64,000 bases of DNA from Boswellia sacra (taxonomy: Eukaryota > Streptophyta > Magnoliopsida > Sapindales > Burseraceae). Location of the stretch: positions 558,001 through 622,000 of the forward strand of contig SNVD02000468.1 of NCBI GenBank assembly GCA_013180625.2, in the 5' to 3' direction. The notes beneath the pieces are model-generated. The model searched no databases. It was given only the letters and a program-made list of their open reading frames with translations, and was not told the origin of the DNA. Each line of letters opens with the position of its first letter. Within the stretch, counting starts at the first letter, position 1. Both the position numbers and the translations under genes were made by a program. Shown in pieces: positions 23,786 through 35,304 of the stretch.

Positions 23786-24406
23786 TTACCTTTCTAGAAT
23801 ACATTTACCAAAATTATCAAAGACCATGCATTTGTTTTGTGTGAAGTTAACAGTATACTTTTCATCACAAATTTGACTAATGCTTATAAGATTAGCTTTC
23901 AAATCTTCCACTAGAAGGACATTTTTAAAATTAGGTAGGCCTTTGACATTCAAAGTGCCTTTACCAATGATCTTACTTGTTGCTCCATCTCCAAATGTGA
24001 CATTTCCATCCTTACATGCTTTAAAGTTTGTTAGAAACAATTTATTTCCAGTCATATGCCTGGAACAACCGCTGTCAAAATACCACAAGTCATTAGATGC
24101 AAGATTAAGTGCAGTAAAGGCAACGTGGCATACTGTTTTGTCTTTCTTAACCCACTGCTGTTGTGATTTTGGTAACAGTTTAAATTGTTTTGACTTTTTA
24201 TGCAAAAGATTCAATAATTTAAAGCATCTAAGCCTAATATGTCCCTTTTTACCACAAAAATAGCAAATAGGAATGAACTTCCTTACCTTTTCAGGACTGG
24301 ACTTGAACGAATTTAGAGGGGAAACAAATGTTTCACTGCTCTTGAAATTAGGACTTGACTTTAAAGAGTTTGGTTCAAAATTCTTACCTGATGTTGAAGC
24401 TTTCAC
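23786..24406 (-). pseudogene. Sirevirus second zinc knuckle and aspartic protease
   Basis: A CCHC-like knuckle (CYFCGKKGHIRLRCF) is followed by the protease active site DSGCSRHMTG inside 'LWYFDSGCS', then by GDGATSKIIGKGTL, typical of Copia proteases, and by the start of the GAG-pre-integrase region (VLLVEDLKANLISISQICDE). The ORF ends just before the integrase module because of a stop near 23785. The protease would mature the gag-pol polyprotein. Confidence 0.9.
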
Positions 24407-24469
24407 AAAAATGTTTTTGATGAAGATGCAACATTACCTTCTATGTATCTCAATCCATGTTTGTTAGAG

Positions 24470-25970
24470 TTGTCTCTTCCAAGACTCAAGACCTGATCAA
24501 GTTTCGCTGCTCCAATTTTGAGTTAAACAACACACTTCTTGCTTTCAATCAGTTCTGTTGTAATTTTCTTAATGTGTACTGTTTTTTCTATCAAAACAGT
24601 TTCAAGTTCAGTGATGTGGCTTTCAGCATAAGCTTTTTCACATTTCAGAACTTCAATCTCCCTTTTCAAGGTGTTGATTTCTTCTTTCTGACTCAGCCAT
24701 TCATCATAGAGTACATTGTATGTTTCTTGCAACTCTTCATAATATTCTGGTCCATCTTCTTCATCTGAATGATATTGTATGTTTCTTGCAACTCTTCATA
24801 ATATTCTGGTCCATCTTCTTCATCTGAATGATTAACACTATCTTGACAATCTTTTTTATGTCTGACATAACAGCCTTTCCTTTATCTACTGCAGATGCTA
24901 TAAATGCAACAAAATTGCTCATGTAATCTTGGTCTTCTGACTCCGATTCTGATTCATCACTCCAGGTTGTTGTCAGTCCTTTGTTTTTCTTCTTGAGATT
25001 AGCACATTCAGATTGAATATGCCCATAACCAGAACATTCATAGCACTGAATCTGTCATTTCTTTTCAGGTTGTTTCGGTTTCTTTTTAGCATTCTCCTTG
25101 CTGAATTTTTTGAACTTTTCTTCACTTGAGTTTGGTAGCTTTCCTTGATTCTTTTTTTTTTTTTTTTGAAGTTTCTTTTCATGAACTTGATATAATTTCT
25201 TGTTAGAAAAGCAATTTATTTAGAATCAGTTTCATCAAACTCATCACTACATTCATCATCAGATTTTTCAGCTTTCACATTAAATGCAATGCTTTTACCT
25301 TTTTGTTTTCGAGTACTTTGTTTTATTTCAAAGTTTTAGAGAATACCAATCAGTTCATCAACTCTCATTTCATCAGTATTTTTAACTTCCTCAATGGCTG
25401 AAACTTGTCTGGGACAGACCTAATTATCTTACTAACAACTTCTGCATCAGTAAAATTTTTGCCAAGCATGTATTCTGAGTTTGTAATGTGACATATCTTA
25501 GAGTAAAAATCAAAAATTGATTCATCCTCATGCATCATCAGATTTTCAAATTGAGAATTCAGCCTCATTAATTTAGATTTTTTAATAGATGCAGTACCTT
25601 CATGTTTTACCTCAAGTATGTCCCATGCTTCTTTGGCCACTTTGCATTTAGAAATCTGTCCGAAGTTGTTTAAGTCTACTGCAGCAAAGATTGCATTAAG
25701 AGCCTTGGAGTTCCAACTGGATCGTCGGTATTCTTCATTAGACCATTCGTCCTCTGGTTTTGGTTCGGCATTACCAAAAGCATTCAGCTTTGTTGGCGGT
25801 GTCCATCCTTTAAGTATACTCATCCATGTCCTATCATCAAGAGACTTGATATACATCATCATTCTTACCTTCCAATATGGATAATTATTGTCATCAAGAA
25901 TAGGTGGTTGCCTTCTAGATCCTCCATTGCGAATAAACTCTATCCTTCCAAATCAACGTGATCGTTTTCT
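24470..25970 (-). pseudogene. Sirevirus gag with CCHC zinc knuckle
   Basis: Starts near 'PPILDDNNYPYWKVRM', the conserved entry of Copia gag, though no clear start codon is visible before it. It continues as a UBN2-type capsid segment (EAWDILEVKHEGTASIKKSK, then MHEDESIFDFYSKI). Then come a Lys-rich stretch, a knuckle CYECSGYGHIQSEC, an acidic part and a helical segment (about 24523-24732). The frame is broken by several stops or shifts. A tandem duplication of about 58 bp lies at 24713-24831. Confidence 0.88.
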
Positions 25971-25990
25971 TCACTTGTCTATCAGTGAAC

Positions 25991-26004
25991 CCGCTCTGAT
26001 ACCA
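25991..26004 (-). other. Primer-binding site of the Sirevirus
   Basis: Minus strand reads TGGTATCAGAGCGG, two bases after the 5' LTR end. TGGTATCAGAGC is complementary to the 3' end of initiator methionine tRNA, the usual plant Copia primer. Confidence 0.95.
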
Positions 26005-26006
26005 AT

Positions 26007-26893
26007 TGAAAGTTTTGGAGGTATGCAGTTATAAATAACAACACAGTAAACTGTAATATAAACTAGCACAGGAGGATTTTTACGTGATTCGGTTATAAAA
26101 ATCTACGTCCACGGACAGCTATAAAGCTGCAATTCAATATGTTCTTATCTGTACAATCTTTAGGACCTTTTACAGTACTAACTCACTCTCACGCACAGAC
26201 CTAATCTTTGACAAACAAAATCCTCGCAAAGATCCTAAACACTAGTGACACTGCTCACTCTCTGTCATAGATAACTTAACAACACACTGTTAAGTTATAC
26301 ATAACACCTGATGTCTGACACAGAATTATATAAACACTCAACTCTCAAGTTATCCTAAGTGTCTACTAACTCACTCAGACTTAATCAACAACGCATGTAC
26401 GATTATACATGAAACAAAGACTCAATAATTCAAGGTAATAATGACATTCCTTTTGCGTTGAAGCTTTCTTCTATGAAGCATGGAATGCCGTGACCAACTC
26501 TCTCGATAATAGACCCAGTCTCCAATGCGCAGAAGCTCTCTCTTTACGACTATGCCATAACTCGGTATATATTGAGAGGTTTTGGTCGATTCTTCCTAGA
26601 AATCCTATAAATATCTCAATTAAGATCACATTAGGAATAGGATAAACTAAAATAAGAAGTATTTATAGTTAAACTCCTAAAATAACAAGGACACATTAAA
26701 TATCCTTCTATTTTGATTAGGATACAAGAAATCTTATCCTAATCTATAAAGGTATTTATTGTGAATCAAAAACTTCCTATAATAATCATCTAGAAACAGT
26801 AAAATAGAAATCAAAAATACTTTTCTTATTTTTATCACAAGTTAACCAAAAACTTAACATGTGCATGACATATGTTTTACGTTAACACCAACA
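26007..26893 (-). repeat. Sirevirus 5' LTR
   Basis: An 887-bp LTR that on the minus strand starts TGTTGGTGTTAACG and ends AACTTTCA. It matches the 3' LTR at 3992-5284 apart from scattered substitutions and the 405-bp duplication there. On the right it abuts the 3' flank of a dioxygenase pseudogene. Confidence 0.93.
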
Positions 26894-26908
26894 AAGCCCA
26901 ATATCGAC

Positions 26909-28608
26909 TTATAGTTTGAAATGCTTAAGAGGAGAGGTGCCATCATGCCCTTTGGAGAAGAGAACTCTCATGTAATCGTTCACTTCTGTTTCTCTGTAAA
27001 TTTGGGGACTTTCATCTGGCAACAACTCTTTTAATTGGACCATAAAACTTGGAAATATTGCCATTTGGGACTCGTGGCCTGAGGAAACATGCTACTGAAA
27101 CTCTTGGGCCTATTTGCTTCCCTAAAACTGTGATTGTCGCTTGTGAACTTGTCATTGGAAATAAGCTACAACAAAGCAGGTACATGAAAACTCATAAAGC
27201 AATTAGAAGGTTTGCCTCTCCTAGAGTAGACTACGTTAGTACATTTAGACATTTTTATTTTAGTGCCGAGCTGTTTTCCCACACAGAATTATAGGATCTT
27301 TGACAAGAAGAGAATAGTTTATATGTCAGAATTCGAGACATAAATTCCCAGTTATATACACCAACGGAGTTTTTTTAATTGCAGTTTGATTATTAACACA
27401 ACAACAAACAACATAAATAAACTGAGGTTAATTAAGGAACTTGCCTGTAGAAGATCTCCAATGTTTACCACTAGAGCTCCATCCATGGGGGGAGCATCAA
27501 CCCATTGATTTCCATGAAGAACCTGGAGGCCGCCCATATTTTCTTAGGCAAGTATGTTGATTAAGCTACCATCAGTATGCTTGGGATTGTCCATGGTTAA
27601 TTCTGGTTCAGGGCATGCTGGGTAGTAATTACCAAGAAGGAGAAGACACTCTGCACAATCCATGTCCGTCAGATGGCTGGGATTGAGCCCAAGAGCCTCA
27701 GATAGCAACTCAAATAATGTATACCCCAATCGCATTACATGACTTTTGTACTCCATCACTACGTCTCTGCAAATCCATAAATTCTCTATTTAATTAAGCA
27801 CGATATAAATTTACAGTAGCCTAGTGGCTCCTTCACTGAACGAAATAAACAACAACACTTGAAGGCTTGAAGAGAATCTCAACTCAAGTTGAATTTAAAG
27901 CGAGAAGTGAGAAAAAAATATTTTTTTGAATTTTGGCACTGCCATAGTGCAATGGACTTACTGAAAATACAAATATGAGGATTTTTTATTAAGACATAAT
28001 CAGCAATCAGAGAGTCGCATATTCTGAACACAAGGCAGTTCTAATACCTGCAGACATCTGGTAATTCTTCTGGATTAGGTGAATGAGGAGCCAAAAAGCA
28101 ACCCAACGTATCTTTCCAACTAGCTACTGAAGTTTGGTAGAGTGAAGTTTGGTAGAGATCGAAATTGGACATATAATATACCTTTTTTCTGAAATCTCGA
28201 TTATACAACACTTTCTTCACCTTGGTGTCTTGCTCATGAAATCTACGAATCCCACTTTTTATCTCGCCCAAAACATTGACAGGAATTCCATGATTGATCA
28301 CCTGAAAGAAACCCACTGCTCGCATGCACTCGAACTTTGTTAACTATCTCAGAGTGTGCACTCGGATGTTCGTTGAAGCCTTCAAGGTCTATAGTTGGCA
28401 TACTTAACTGTGGGTTAATGCAGTTTCCTCGTTGGGAGCACGCTGTTCGTGCTTGAACATACGAGGGAGGAACTTTGGTTACCCCAGCATCAATAACTCC
28501 CTTGACACCAGCTTTCGTATCATCAAATGCTTGTAACTCACTTTTCCTATCATGGACTTCATAGTTAGACTCTATTTCTACTTCAGTTTCTTCAGCACTT
28601 GTGACTAT
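26909..28608 (-). pseudogene. 2OG-Fe(II) dioxygenase pseudogene (ACC-oxidase-homolog type), copy 1
   Basis: Three exons as in the intact copy at 33765: exon 1 28048-28608, exon 2 27445-27766, exon 3 26909-27165. Recognisable parts are [50 protein letters not shown] and VVNIGDLLQ. Defects: the expected ATG is ATA (28606-28608); a frameshift before GFFQV (about 28310-28325); a TAA in place of the Gln codon after SLINILA in exon 2 (about 27544-27546); and two frameshifts in exon 3 (net -2 and +1), which explain its 257 instead of 258 nt. An in-frame YQTSLYQTS duplication lies in exon 1. Intron 2 has a GC donor (CAG then GCAAGT), as in the other copies. The Sirevirus inserted 15 bp beyond its stop codon. 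Confidence 0.9.
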
Positions 28609-29060
28609 CAGCTTTTCTCCTTTCAGTGAACTTATCTATCTATATATCACTGATTCACTATATTAGTTTTGTTGACCAACTACAAAAGTTTGTGTTTAGC
28701 AAGTAACCAACCTCTCTGGTAGGATTAATAAATCCAAAAAGGAATTATTTAGGGAGTTAGTCAAACCTGACAGTCATTTCTCTGTACAATGTACACATTC
28801 ATGTGACAGGGTTTAAGTAGCGTAGTACTGGATGGAGGTCTGGACTTTGAATATTATAATGCCGCATATTCATGATCTATTTTTGAAGTTAAATCTAATG
28901 GCCACCAATGTTATTGTGAATCTCTATGGTTTCGATCATTTTTACCAACCCCTCGTCGTTATTCTTCCAGGCGATGGAGTATGTGTTAAATTAGTGCACG
29001 CATTGCTACGAGTCCTTTATTCGTTTTTTCTTTTCTATTTTATTTTTAATTTTTTTGCAG

Positions 29061-29318
29061 CTTGTTTCCAATGACAAGTTCATAAGTCCAAGTCACAGAG
29101 TATTAGTGAAGCATGAAGGTCCAAGAGTTTCAGTGGCATGTTTCTTCAGGGCACAAGTTCCAACGGATAATATCTCCAAAGTTTATGGACCAATCAAAGA
29201 GTTATTATCGGATGAAAATCCCCCAATTTATCGAGAAGCAGATGTGATAGACTACATGAAAATTTTCTTCTCTAAAGGGCTCGACGGCACCTCTTCTCTA
29301 ATGCATTTCAAATTATAA
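29061..29318 (+). pseudogene. Orphan third exon of a dioxygenase, inverted
   Basis: A plus-strand, fully open 258-nt exon, the same length as exon 3 of the intact gene, preceded by a strong acceptor (TTTTTTTGCAG). It reads [20 protein letters not shown], then [11 protein letters not shown] and ends SSLMHFKL and TAA. It holds the third iron ligand (SHRV) and the RxS 2OG-binding pair (RVS). No exon 1 or 2 is found upstream on this strand. The neighbouring minus-strand copy (30036-31138) lacks exon 3, so this may be its exon, inverted. Confidence 0.85.
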
Positions 29319-29955
29319 GCTCATCATGAAGATTTAAGGTCGAATTATGGCTTGCAGAACTATTCATATCTCTTCTCCACAGCCTGAGAAGGGGCACAAA
29401 TTCGCAGTTTAGTTTAATACAACGTGTGTAAATTTGGAACTTAATTTTATGGTTGTTGTTTGTACCCAAATTGGGCCTGGCCCCTAGGAACCCACAAAGC
29501 CCAATAAAAATCTGATCAGAACAATTTCTCCAAATCAATTTAAGTAGTTCCCCACATCATTTTCTTTTTTTTTTAATGATAAGAACAATCCTATCGGGAA
29601 AATGATGAATAAGTTTAATTTTATCGTTAAGAATAACAATAAACTGGAAAAATTGATGAATAAAAATAAACTGGAAAGTGATGAATAAGAATAATTAACT
29701 GGAAAAAGTGATGAATAAGAATAAACTGGAAAAAAGGAGGCTAACTTTTAATTATCTAGGTTTTTGAAAGTAGAAAGAGAAAGCTGGGAAACAAATAAGT
29801 TTAATTTTATTGTTAAGTTTAAAAGTTAATTTTGTATGAAAATTATTATGAAACCACTTTGATCCGAAAAAGTTTAACCTTTAAAATAGGGTCCATATCA
29901 TGGATATATCACTGCGGTAGGTACAAATTAGTTCAGACTTACGGGCATAATTATT

Positions 29956-29988
<33 letters not shown>

Positions 29989-30035
29989 CACAGTTTCGGG
30001 CCTTAAAGAAAATTTCAGGTAGATAAGGAACTTGC
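29319..30035. other. Spacer with CT/TA microsatellite, no gene seen
   Basis: Non-coding. Several imperfect copies of 'aataaactggaaa' occur at 29636-29735, and a (CT)n(TA)n run at about 29957-29987. Any inversion breakpoint linked to the orphan exon may lie here. Confidence 0.5.
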
Positions 30036-31138
30036 CTGTAGAAGATCACCAATGTTCACCACCATAGCTCCATTTGTAGGGGGAACATCAACCCATTGAT
30101 TTCATGAAGAATCTGAAGGCCGCTGGAAGCTACCATCAGTATGCTTAGCAGCGCCCATCGTGAGCTCTGGTTCAGGGCATGCTGGGTAGTAATTCCCGAG
30201 AAGGAGAAGAGAATCTGCACAATCCATATCCTTCAGGTGGCTGGGATTGAGTCCAAGAGCCTCCGATATTAGCTCAAATAATGTATACCCCAATCGCATA
30301 ACACGAGTTTTATATTCCATTACTATATCTCTTCAAATCCATAAACTCTGTCTAATTAACTACAGTATAAATTTGTTGTCAGTAGCTCCGCTGTTAAATG
30401 CAAAAAATGTGCTGGAGGCATCTCCAGTTGATTGAAAAAAAAAAAAGAGAAGAGAGAAATCAACTTTTAGTCACTGCCACAGTGCAATAGTGCTACCGAA
30501 AATATTAGCCAGATGGAAAAATGTAATGACTTTATAGTTACAGCGTGATCAACAATGGTCGTGTCACATATTTTGAAGACAAAATATCTGTGAATTTCTA
30601 TACCTGCAGACATGTGGTAACTCTTCTGGGTTAAGTGGATGAGGAGCTAAAAAGCAACCAAACGTATCAATCCAAGAAGCTGCTGGTGCTTGGTATACAG
30701 ATCAAAATTGGACATATAATACACCTTTTTTGTGAAATCTCCCGTATAAAACTCTTTCTTCACTTTAGTATCTTGCTCATGAAACTGCGTATCCCATTTC
30801 TTATCTCTTCCAAAATGGTTATTGGAATTCCGCGATCGATCACCTGAAAAAAACCCCACTCGTCGCTTGCATTTCGAACTCTGTTAACAATCTTAGCACG
30901 TGTAATTGGATCTTTATGGATGCCTTCAAGGTCTATGATTGGGAACTGCAAGTTGCTTGCTGACTTCTTATGGAGGATACTCTGTTCACACTTGAATATA
31001 CGTGGAACTTTAGCTATTCCTGCATCAATAAAGTCCCTTCACACTGGCTTTCGTATCATCAAAAGCTTTTAGCTCACTTTTCCTATCATAATTAGAGTCG
31101 GTTTTTGCCGGTGATTCTTCAGCACTGGGGGTTACCAT
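30036..31138 (-). pseudogene. 2OG-Fe(II) dioxygenase pseudogene, copy 2, lacking exon 3
   Basis: Exon 1 (30604-31138) starts with ATG (MVTPSAEESPAK) and contains QFPIIDLEGIHKDPITRAK and VYYMSNFDLY, but needs several frame changes. Exon 2 (30036-30330) keeps the [19 protein letters not shown] start, [15 protein letters not shown] and AAKHTDGSF. It is 27 bp shorter than in the intact gene: about 26 bp are lost after HTDGSF and one base near 30105. The intron 1 donor is a normal GT; the intron 2 donor is GC (CAG then GCAAGT). No exon 3 lies downstream on this strand. Confidence 0.9.
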
Positions 31139-33764
31139 TTACTTGTTTTTCTTCGGTTAATGAGACTGACGGATGCAGCAGAAGTTGATTTCGGAAAAAT
31201 CAAATATAAAAGCCTCTGCTACAAAATTAATGGGAGAAGGGATGACTTGAAAAGATCAAGTCACGACAACTAGTCCACTACAGCCTCTTTTGCTTTTACT
31301 TCTGATGTTAAATAAAGCACTGGCAGCCTGTTGGCGCTTGCTTCAAAAAATGCTGTGGTTGATTGTCATTGCAGGGACATGCCGTGGCCAGGCTAGTGAA
31401 CCTTTTTCAGAAAACGCAAATTTTAAGAAGAGCACGATAAACATGTGTTACACATTGTGACATGGTGGTTCTAGCTGGAAAATATATCCATGTTCTACTG
31501 ACTTCATAGCCTGAGACACTGGTTAGTGGAGGCAGCGGAGGAATTTGGTGGGCTAACCAAGCTGACTGTAGGAGAAATTTATATACAATAACAATCATAA
31601 TAATAGCTTATTTGCAGAAAGAAACATGCATTGGTGGGGACAATCCTGTCTGGCAAGTGGCCTACCATATGGGCATAGTACCCCGTCACGGATGGATCCA
31701 GCACTGACAGGAGATAACGCCTATAAGCGTTGTCACAACTGCTCGATTATTGAGGGAAAGAAAGCATCTTTATACTTTTACAAAAGAAATATATTGTGCT
31801 ACTAATGAAAGAAGGAAGAAAAAATCAAATTACTAATATTTTTATAGATTAAAAAGAGATTTAAGGTTTCCATTCTTTGACAAAAAATTAAAATTAATAT
31901 CTAAATTATGAGGTAGACGATCAAAAATGCAAAAGTTAGACTTCTCTTATATAAGACCATCCTTTAGTAAAATTGAATTAAAATCTATTCCTTAATCTAA
32001 TTAATTTTTTTATTTCAATTATACTTTTTAAAAGTCAAAAGATACTTTAAGCACTTTGCACTAACTCATATTGTATAATTGTGATTGTATTGGATAACAT
32101 TATATTGAATTATACTATATTATATTGGATAAACTCTATACTACGTCTTATTTGTCACTATATTAGACAAATGCTTAATAATACTGTGTTTAGTAAAAAA
32201 TTGAATTAGAAAATATAATTTTTATACTAAATTTAAATGAAAAATTATAAATTAAGAGTAACGCCTATACATTATAACCCTTAAAAGCCTGAACCACAAT
32301 TAATTTTTGAATATTTAATATTTTAATAAAAATTTAATTAATTATTTAAATATATTTGGTCATTTTTTCTTCCTATACAACATAATATTAAAATTAAGAA
32401 CAAATATTTTACTATATAATTATTCTCCTCTTATTATTTTGAAATTTTTATTAAAAATTTAAATAATTAATTTTTTTAATAATTTTTAAAGATATTAAAT
32501 TATTTAATTAACAAAGTTATTATAATAATTGAAATGTGTATTTATTGTCATTCATAAGTAATATAAATTATTTATTTTTATTAAATTTTCATGATTATTT
32601 TTAATTATTTAATTGCAATTTCATTTTATTTAAGTAAAATACCTACCTAATTTTGAGAGAGTTGAGGCAAATCTCAAATTCTCTCTCCTCTTATGTGCCC
32701 CAAGCGGGCCAAACCCAAGGGGGGAGGTGGCATAATTTTGGGCTAAATAATGCTTCCTTATGCAGCCCATTGTGCTACCTAATGCAGTCAAATTTCAACC
32801 CAAGCATGGTACAAGTATTTTATACCATCCAATGCAATACTGACCGGCCATCAAACATGCCCCCACTTGTTTGCTTTGCACTACTTGTCCTACAAAAATT
32901 GATAACAAATGGATCTGCTGGCATGGGCTCGGCGATAGTGACTTTTGCTAAATTCACTTTGATGACTTGCTTAGTTGCGTTACATCAACATCATGCTCGG
33001 CAGTCCCAGCCCTTTACAGTCCGAAATGTCGGTTTAAATAACTAACTTAAGCTTCCTTATTTTCCTTGATTCTTCATCCAGCTGGGCTTTCTACAATATA
33101 CTCCAGATTGTGGGTTTATCTTGCAGTCCATTACTCTTTGCCCACAACGTGGTTAAGAGTTTTTATCTCGGAGTCAATCCAACCTTGAATGAGGACTTTA
33201 TCAGGGATTAGATCAGATATAACTTAAATTTCATTTTTATATTGTATTAATATTAAGAGAAAAGATAGTTATAATTTATTAATTAATGAAATTTCATATA
33301 TAAATTGTATTTTTATTAGGAAAATATTATATTAAATGAGAGTTAGGGTATTTCAACCTAAATTCTTGACTTAAATTTTTTATAATAAATGATAGCCATT
33401 TATCTAATCAAATGATCCAATGTTGATAATGAGAAACGAAAATGTAGTTCATTTCATACCAGCTCAACAACTCTTTCAATTAATGGATTTAAAAAAAAAA
33501 GAATTGTATTAATAATTGTTCACAATAGCGGAAAACTAAGACAATAAATATCTAGTAGAGCATTCCTAGCATACAAACACATATTTTCCACTTGAGATCA
33601 TTACAAGTCTACGATAATCTGAGATTTTATTTAAGTTCTCCAGTGCGCAAGCTACAAATGATTTTTTATTGCTTCATATAGAAGCTGGAAATACTATAAA
33701 TTATTGATGGATTCTGCATTTCAATTAGTCTCCAAGAAGACAAGCGAGATGAAGATAAACTAAT
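31139..33764. other. AT-rich intergenic region, no gene seen
   Basis: 2.6 kb between dioxygenase copies 2 and 3. The part 31850-32640 is extremely AT-rich. An open frame at 32653-33045 has no recognisable domain or coding pattern and I do not call it. Near 33590-33764 the sequence is the 3' flank of the intact gene, similar to 58610-58796 beside copy 4. Confidence 0.5.
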
Positions 33765-35194
33765 TCATATCTTAAAATGATCTAGCACAGAGGCACCGTT
33801 AAGCCCTATAGAGTAAGCGTGTGACAGAAAATCTTTCACAGTGGTTTCCCTGTAGATTGGCGGGTTTCCCCCTGATAGCAACTCCTCGATTGGCCCATAT
33901 AACCTCGAAGAATTAGCTGACTGAAAATGTGATCTGAAGAAACAAGCTACAGAAATTCTTGGACCAATATTTTTTGCAAGTACTCTGTGATTGGAGCTTC
34001 GGAAATTGTCATTGGAGATTAGCTGCACATAGTCAGAGACATTATGGTAAAAAATTATATATTATCAACCCTGTAATTTTTCTTACTGCTAAAATTGGTA
34101 TCCTTTTTTCTGATTCACTTGGAGAAGATAACAAGTTCTTGCCTTAGAAGTGTGTGGTTACAGATTTGAGTCAGAATTAATCCACATTTAAAGATGTAAA
34201 ACAGAATAATGGAAAATCAAGCTTGCCTGTAACAGGTCTCCCAAATTCACCACTAGACCTCCCCGAATCGGAGTAACATCAACCCAATGGTTTTCACAGA
34301 GGACTTGGAGGCCACCAATCTGGTCTTGTAGAAGGACAGTAAGGAAGCTAGTATCTGCATGGCTGCTAGTGCCCATAGTCAAATCTGGTTCAGGACATGC
34401 CGGGTAGTAATGGCCCAGAAAGAAGAGTCCCTCTGCGCAACCTATGTCTTTCAGGTGACTTGGCTTCAGACCAAGAGCTTCAGATATCAATTCAAAGAGA
34501 AGAAGTGATAGTTCTGAAACCATTTTCGTGTAATCTATGATTACATCTCTGCAAATTAACAGCGAAAAAGGTAAACGGCTTGGAGAAAACATAACATGCA
34601 TCATGAGATTAAACATAACAAAATAAAACATTGGACCAATATATCAATTACATGCCTGCATATATCCGGAAGTTCTTCAGGATCTGGTGGATTAGCCAAA
34701 ACACAACTCAGAGAATCCCTCCAATTAACAGCTGGAGTTACATATAAATCAAAATTGGTATTATATAGCACCTTCCTAGTATGGTAATCACGCGAATAGA
34801 ACTTTTTCTTTATCTCAGCATCTTGCTCATGAAATCTACGTATACCATCAATCATTTCATCCAACATCCTTACTGGAATTCCATGATTGACAACCTGAAA
34901 AAATCCCCACTTCTGGCAAGCATTGTGAAGTTGTTTTACTATCTTGGTACGTAAGCTTGCATCTTGCTTGACGCCAGCCAAATCTATTACAGGGACAGTA
35001 AACCCGGAGTCATCAGGCTCTGATTTGCATAGCTTAAGTTGCTCGTGTATGAATATCTTGGGGATTTTAGATAAACCTGCATCAACAAGTCCCTTCACGC
35101 CAGTTTTCGTGTCATCAAGAGCCTTTAATTCACTTTCGCGGTTGTAGCTCGATCCGCTTTGAGCATGAGTCTCACCGGAGCCAGTAACCACCAT
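33765..35194 (-). CDS. 2-oxoglutarate/Fe(II)-dependent dioxygenase, ACC oxidase homolog-like (intact)
   Basis: The only intact member of the local cluster. Exons: 34656-35194 (539 nt), 34227-34548 (322 nt), 33765-34022 (258 nt); total 1119 nt, 372 residues, normal for this family. The start is [10 protein letters not shown], which copy 4 shares. An N-terminal DIOX_N region (about residues 60-165: [21 protein letters not shown]) precedes the catalytic 2OG-FeII_Oxy domain (about 220-320). Iron ligands H243 and D245 (SHADTS) and H299 (SNHRV) are present, as are R309 and S311 (PRIS) for 2-oxoglutarate and the HYYPACPEP motif. Such soluble enzymes hydroxylate or desaturate small molecules; relatives are annotated as '1-aminocyclopropane-1-carboxylate oxidase homolog' or deacetoxyvindoline 4-hydroxylase-like. 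They are not true ACC oxidases, and the substrate cannot be read from sequence. Both introns must use GC-AG splicing. A Mutator-like element lies about 110 bp upstream. Confidence 0.92.
34549..34655 (-). other. Intron 1 of the intact dioxygenase, GC-AG type
   Basis: The exon ends ATATGCAG and the intron starts GCATGT; it ends TTTGCAG before AGATGTAATC. The sister copies have GTACGT, GTATTA and GTATAG at the same place, so a T-to-C change seems to have produced a GC donor here. Using the nearby GT (GCAT then GTAATT) would add five bases and break the frame. Confidence 0.8.
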
Positions 35195-35304
35195 TTTTTA
35201 TTGGGTAATGAGAAAGGAGGTTCTGGATAGTCAGCGCTAAGAGATGATTCCAGTGTTGCAAGGTTTCATTTAGCGGATGTTGCTTGATTATTTAATAAAA
35301 TATT

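Larger units (their letters stand above)
3992..26893 (-). mobile_element. Sirevirus-type Copia retrotransposon, interrupted twice
   Basis: A complete LTR retrotransposon on the minus strand: 5' LTR at 26007-26893, primer-binding site, gag, protease, integrase, reverse transcriptase and RNase H down to 20997, an extra ORF at 20172-18262, a polypurine tract and a 3' LTR at 3992-5284. Flanks read AATCC (left) and AAGCC (right), a 5-bp target duplication with one mismatch. Without the CACTA (5344-16345) and the solo LTR (16600-18009) the element is about 10.5 kb, the size expected for a Sirevirus. The two gag/pol zinc knuckles, pol order protease-integrase-RT-RNase H, and an additional ORF after pol support that lineage. 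Stops, frameshifts and a changed RT active site show it is inactive. It landed 15 bp past the stop codon of the dioxygenase pseudogene at 26909-28608. Confidence 0.9.

Noticed and set aside
24523..24732. Separate coiled-coil gene
   Set aside because: It is in line with the Sirevirus gag and orientation; most likely the gag C-terminal helix.
32653..33045. 130-codon open frame in the spacer between dioxygenase copies
   Set aside because: No recognisable domain, no splice or promoter context, odd composition; probably chance.
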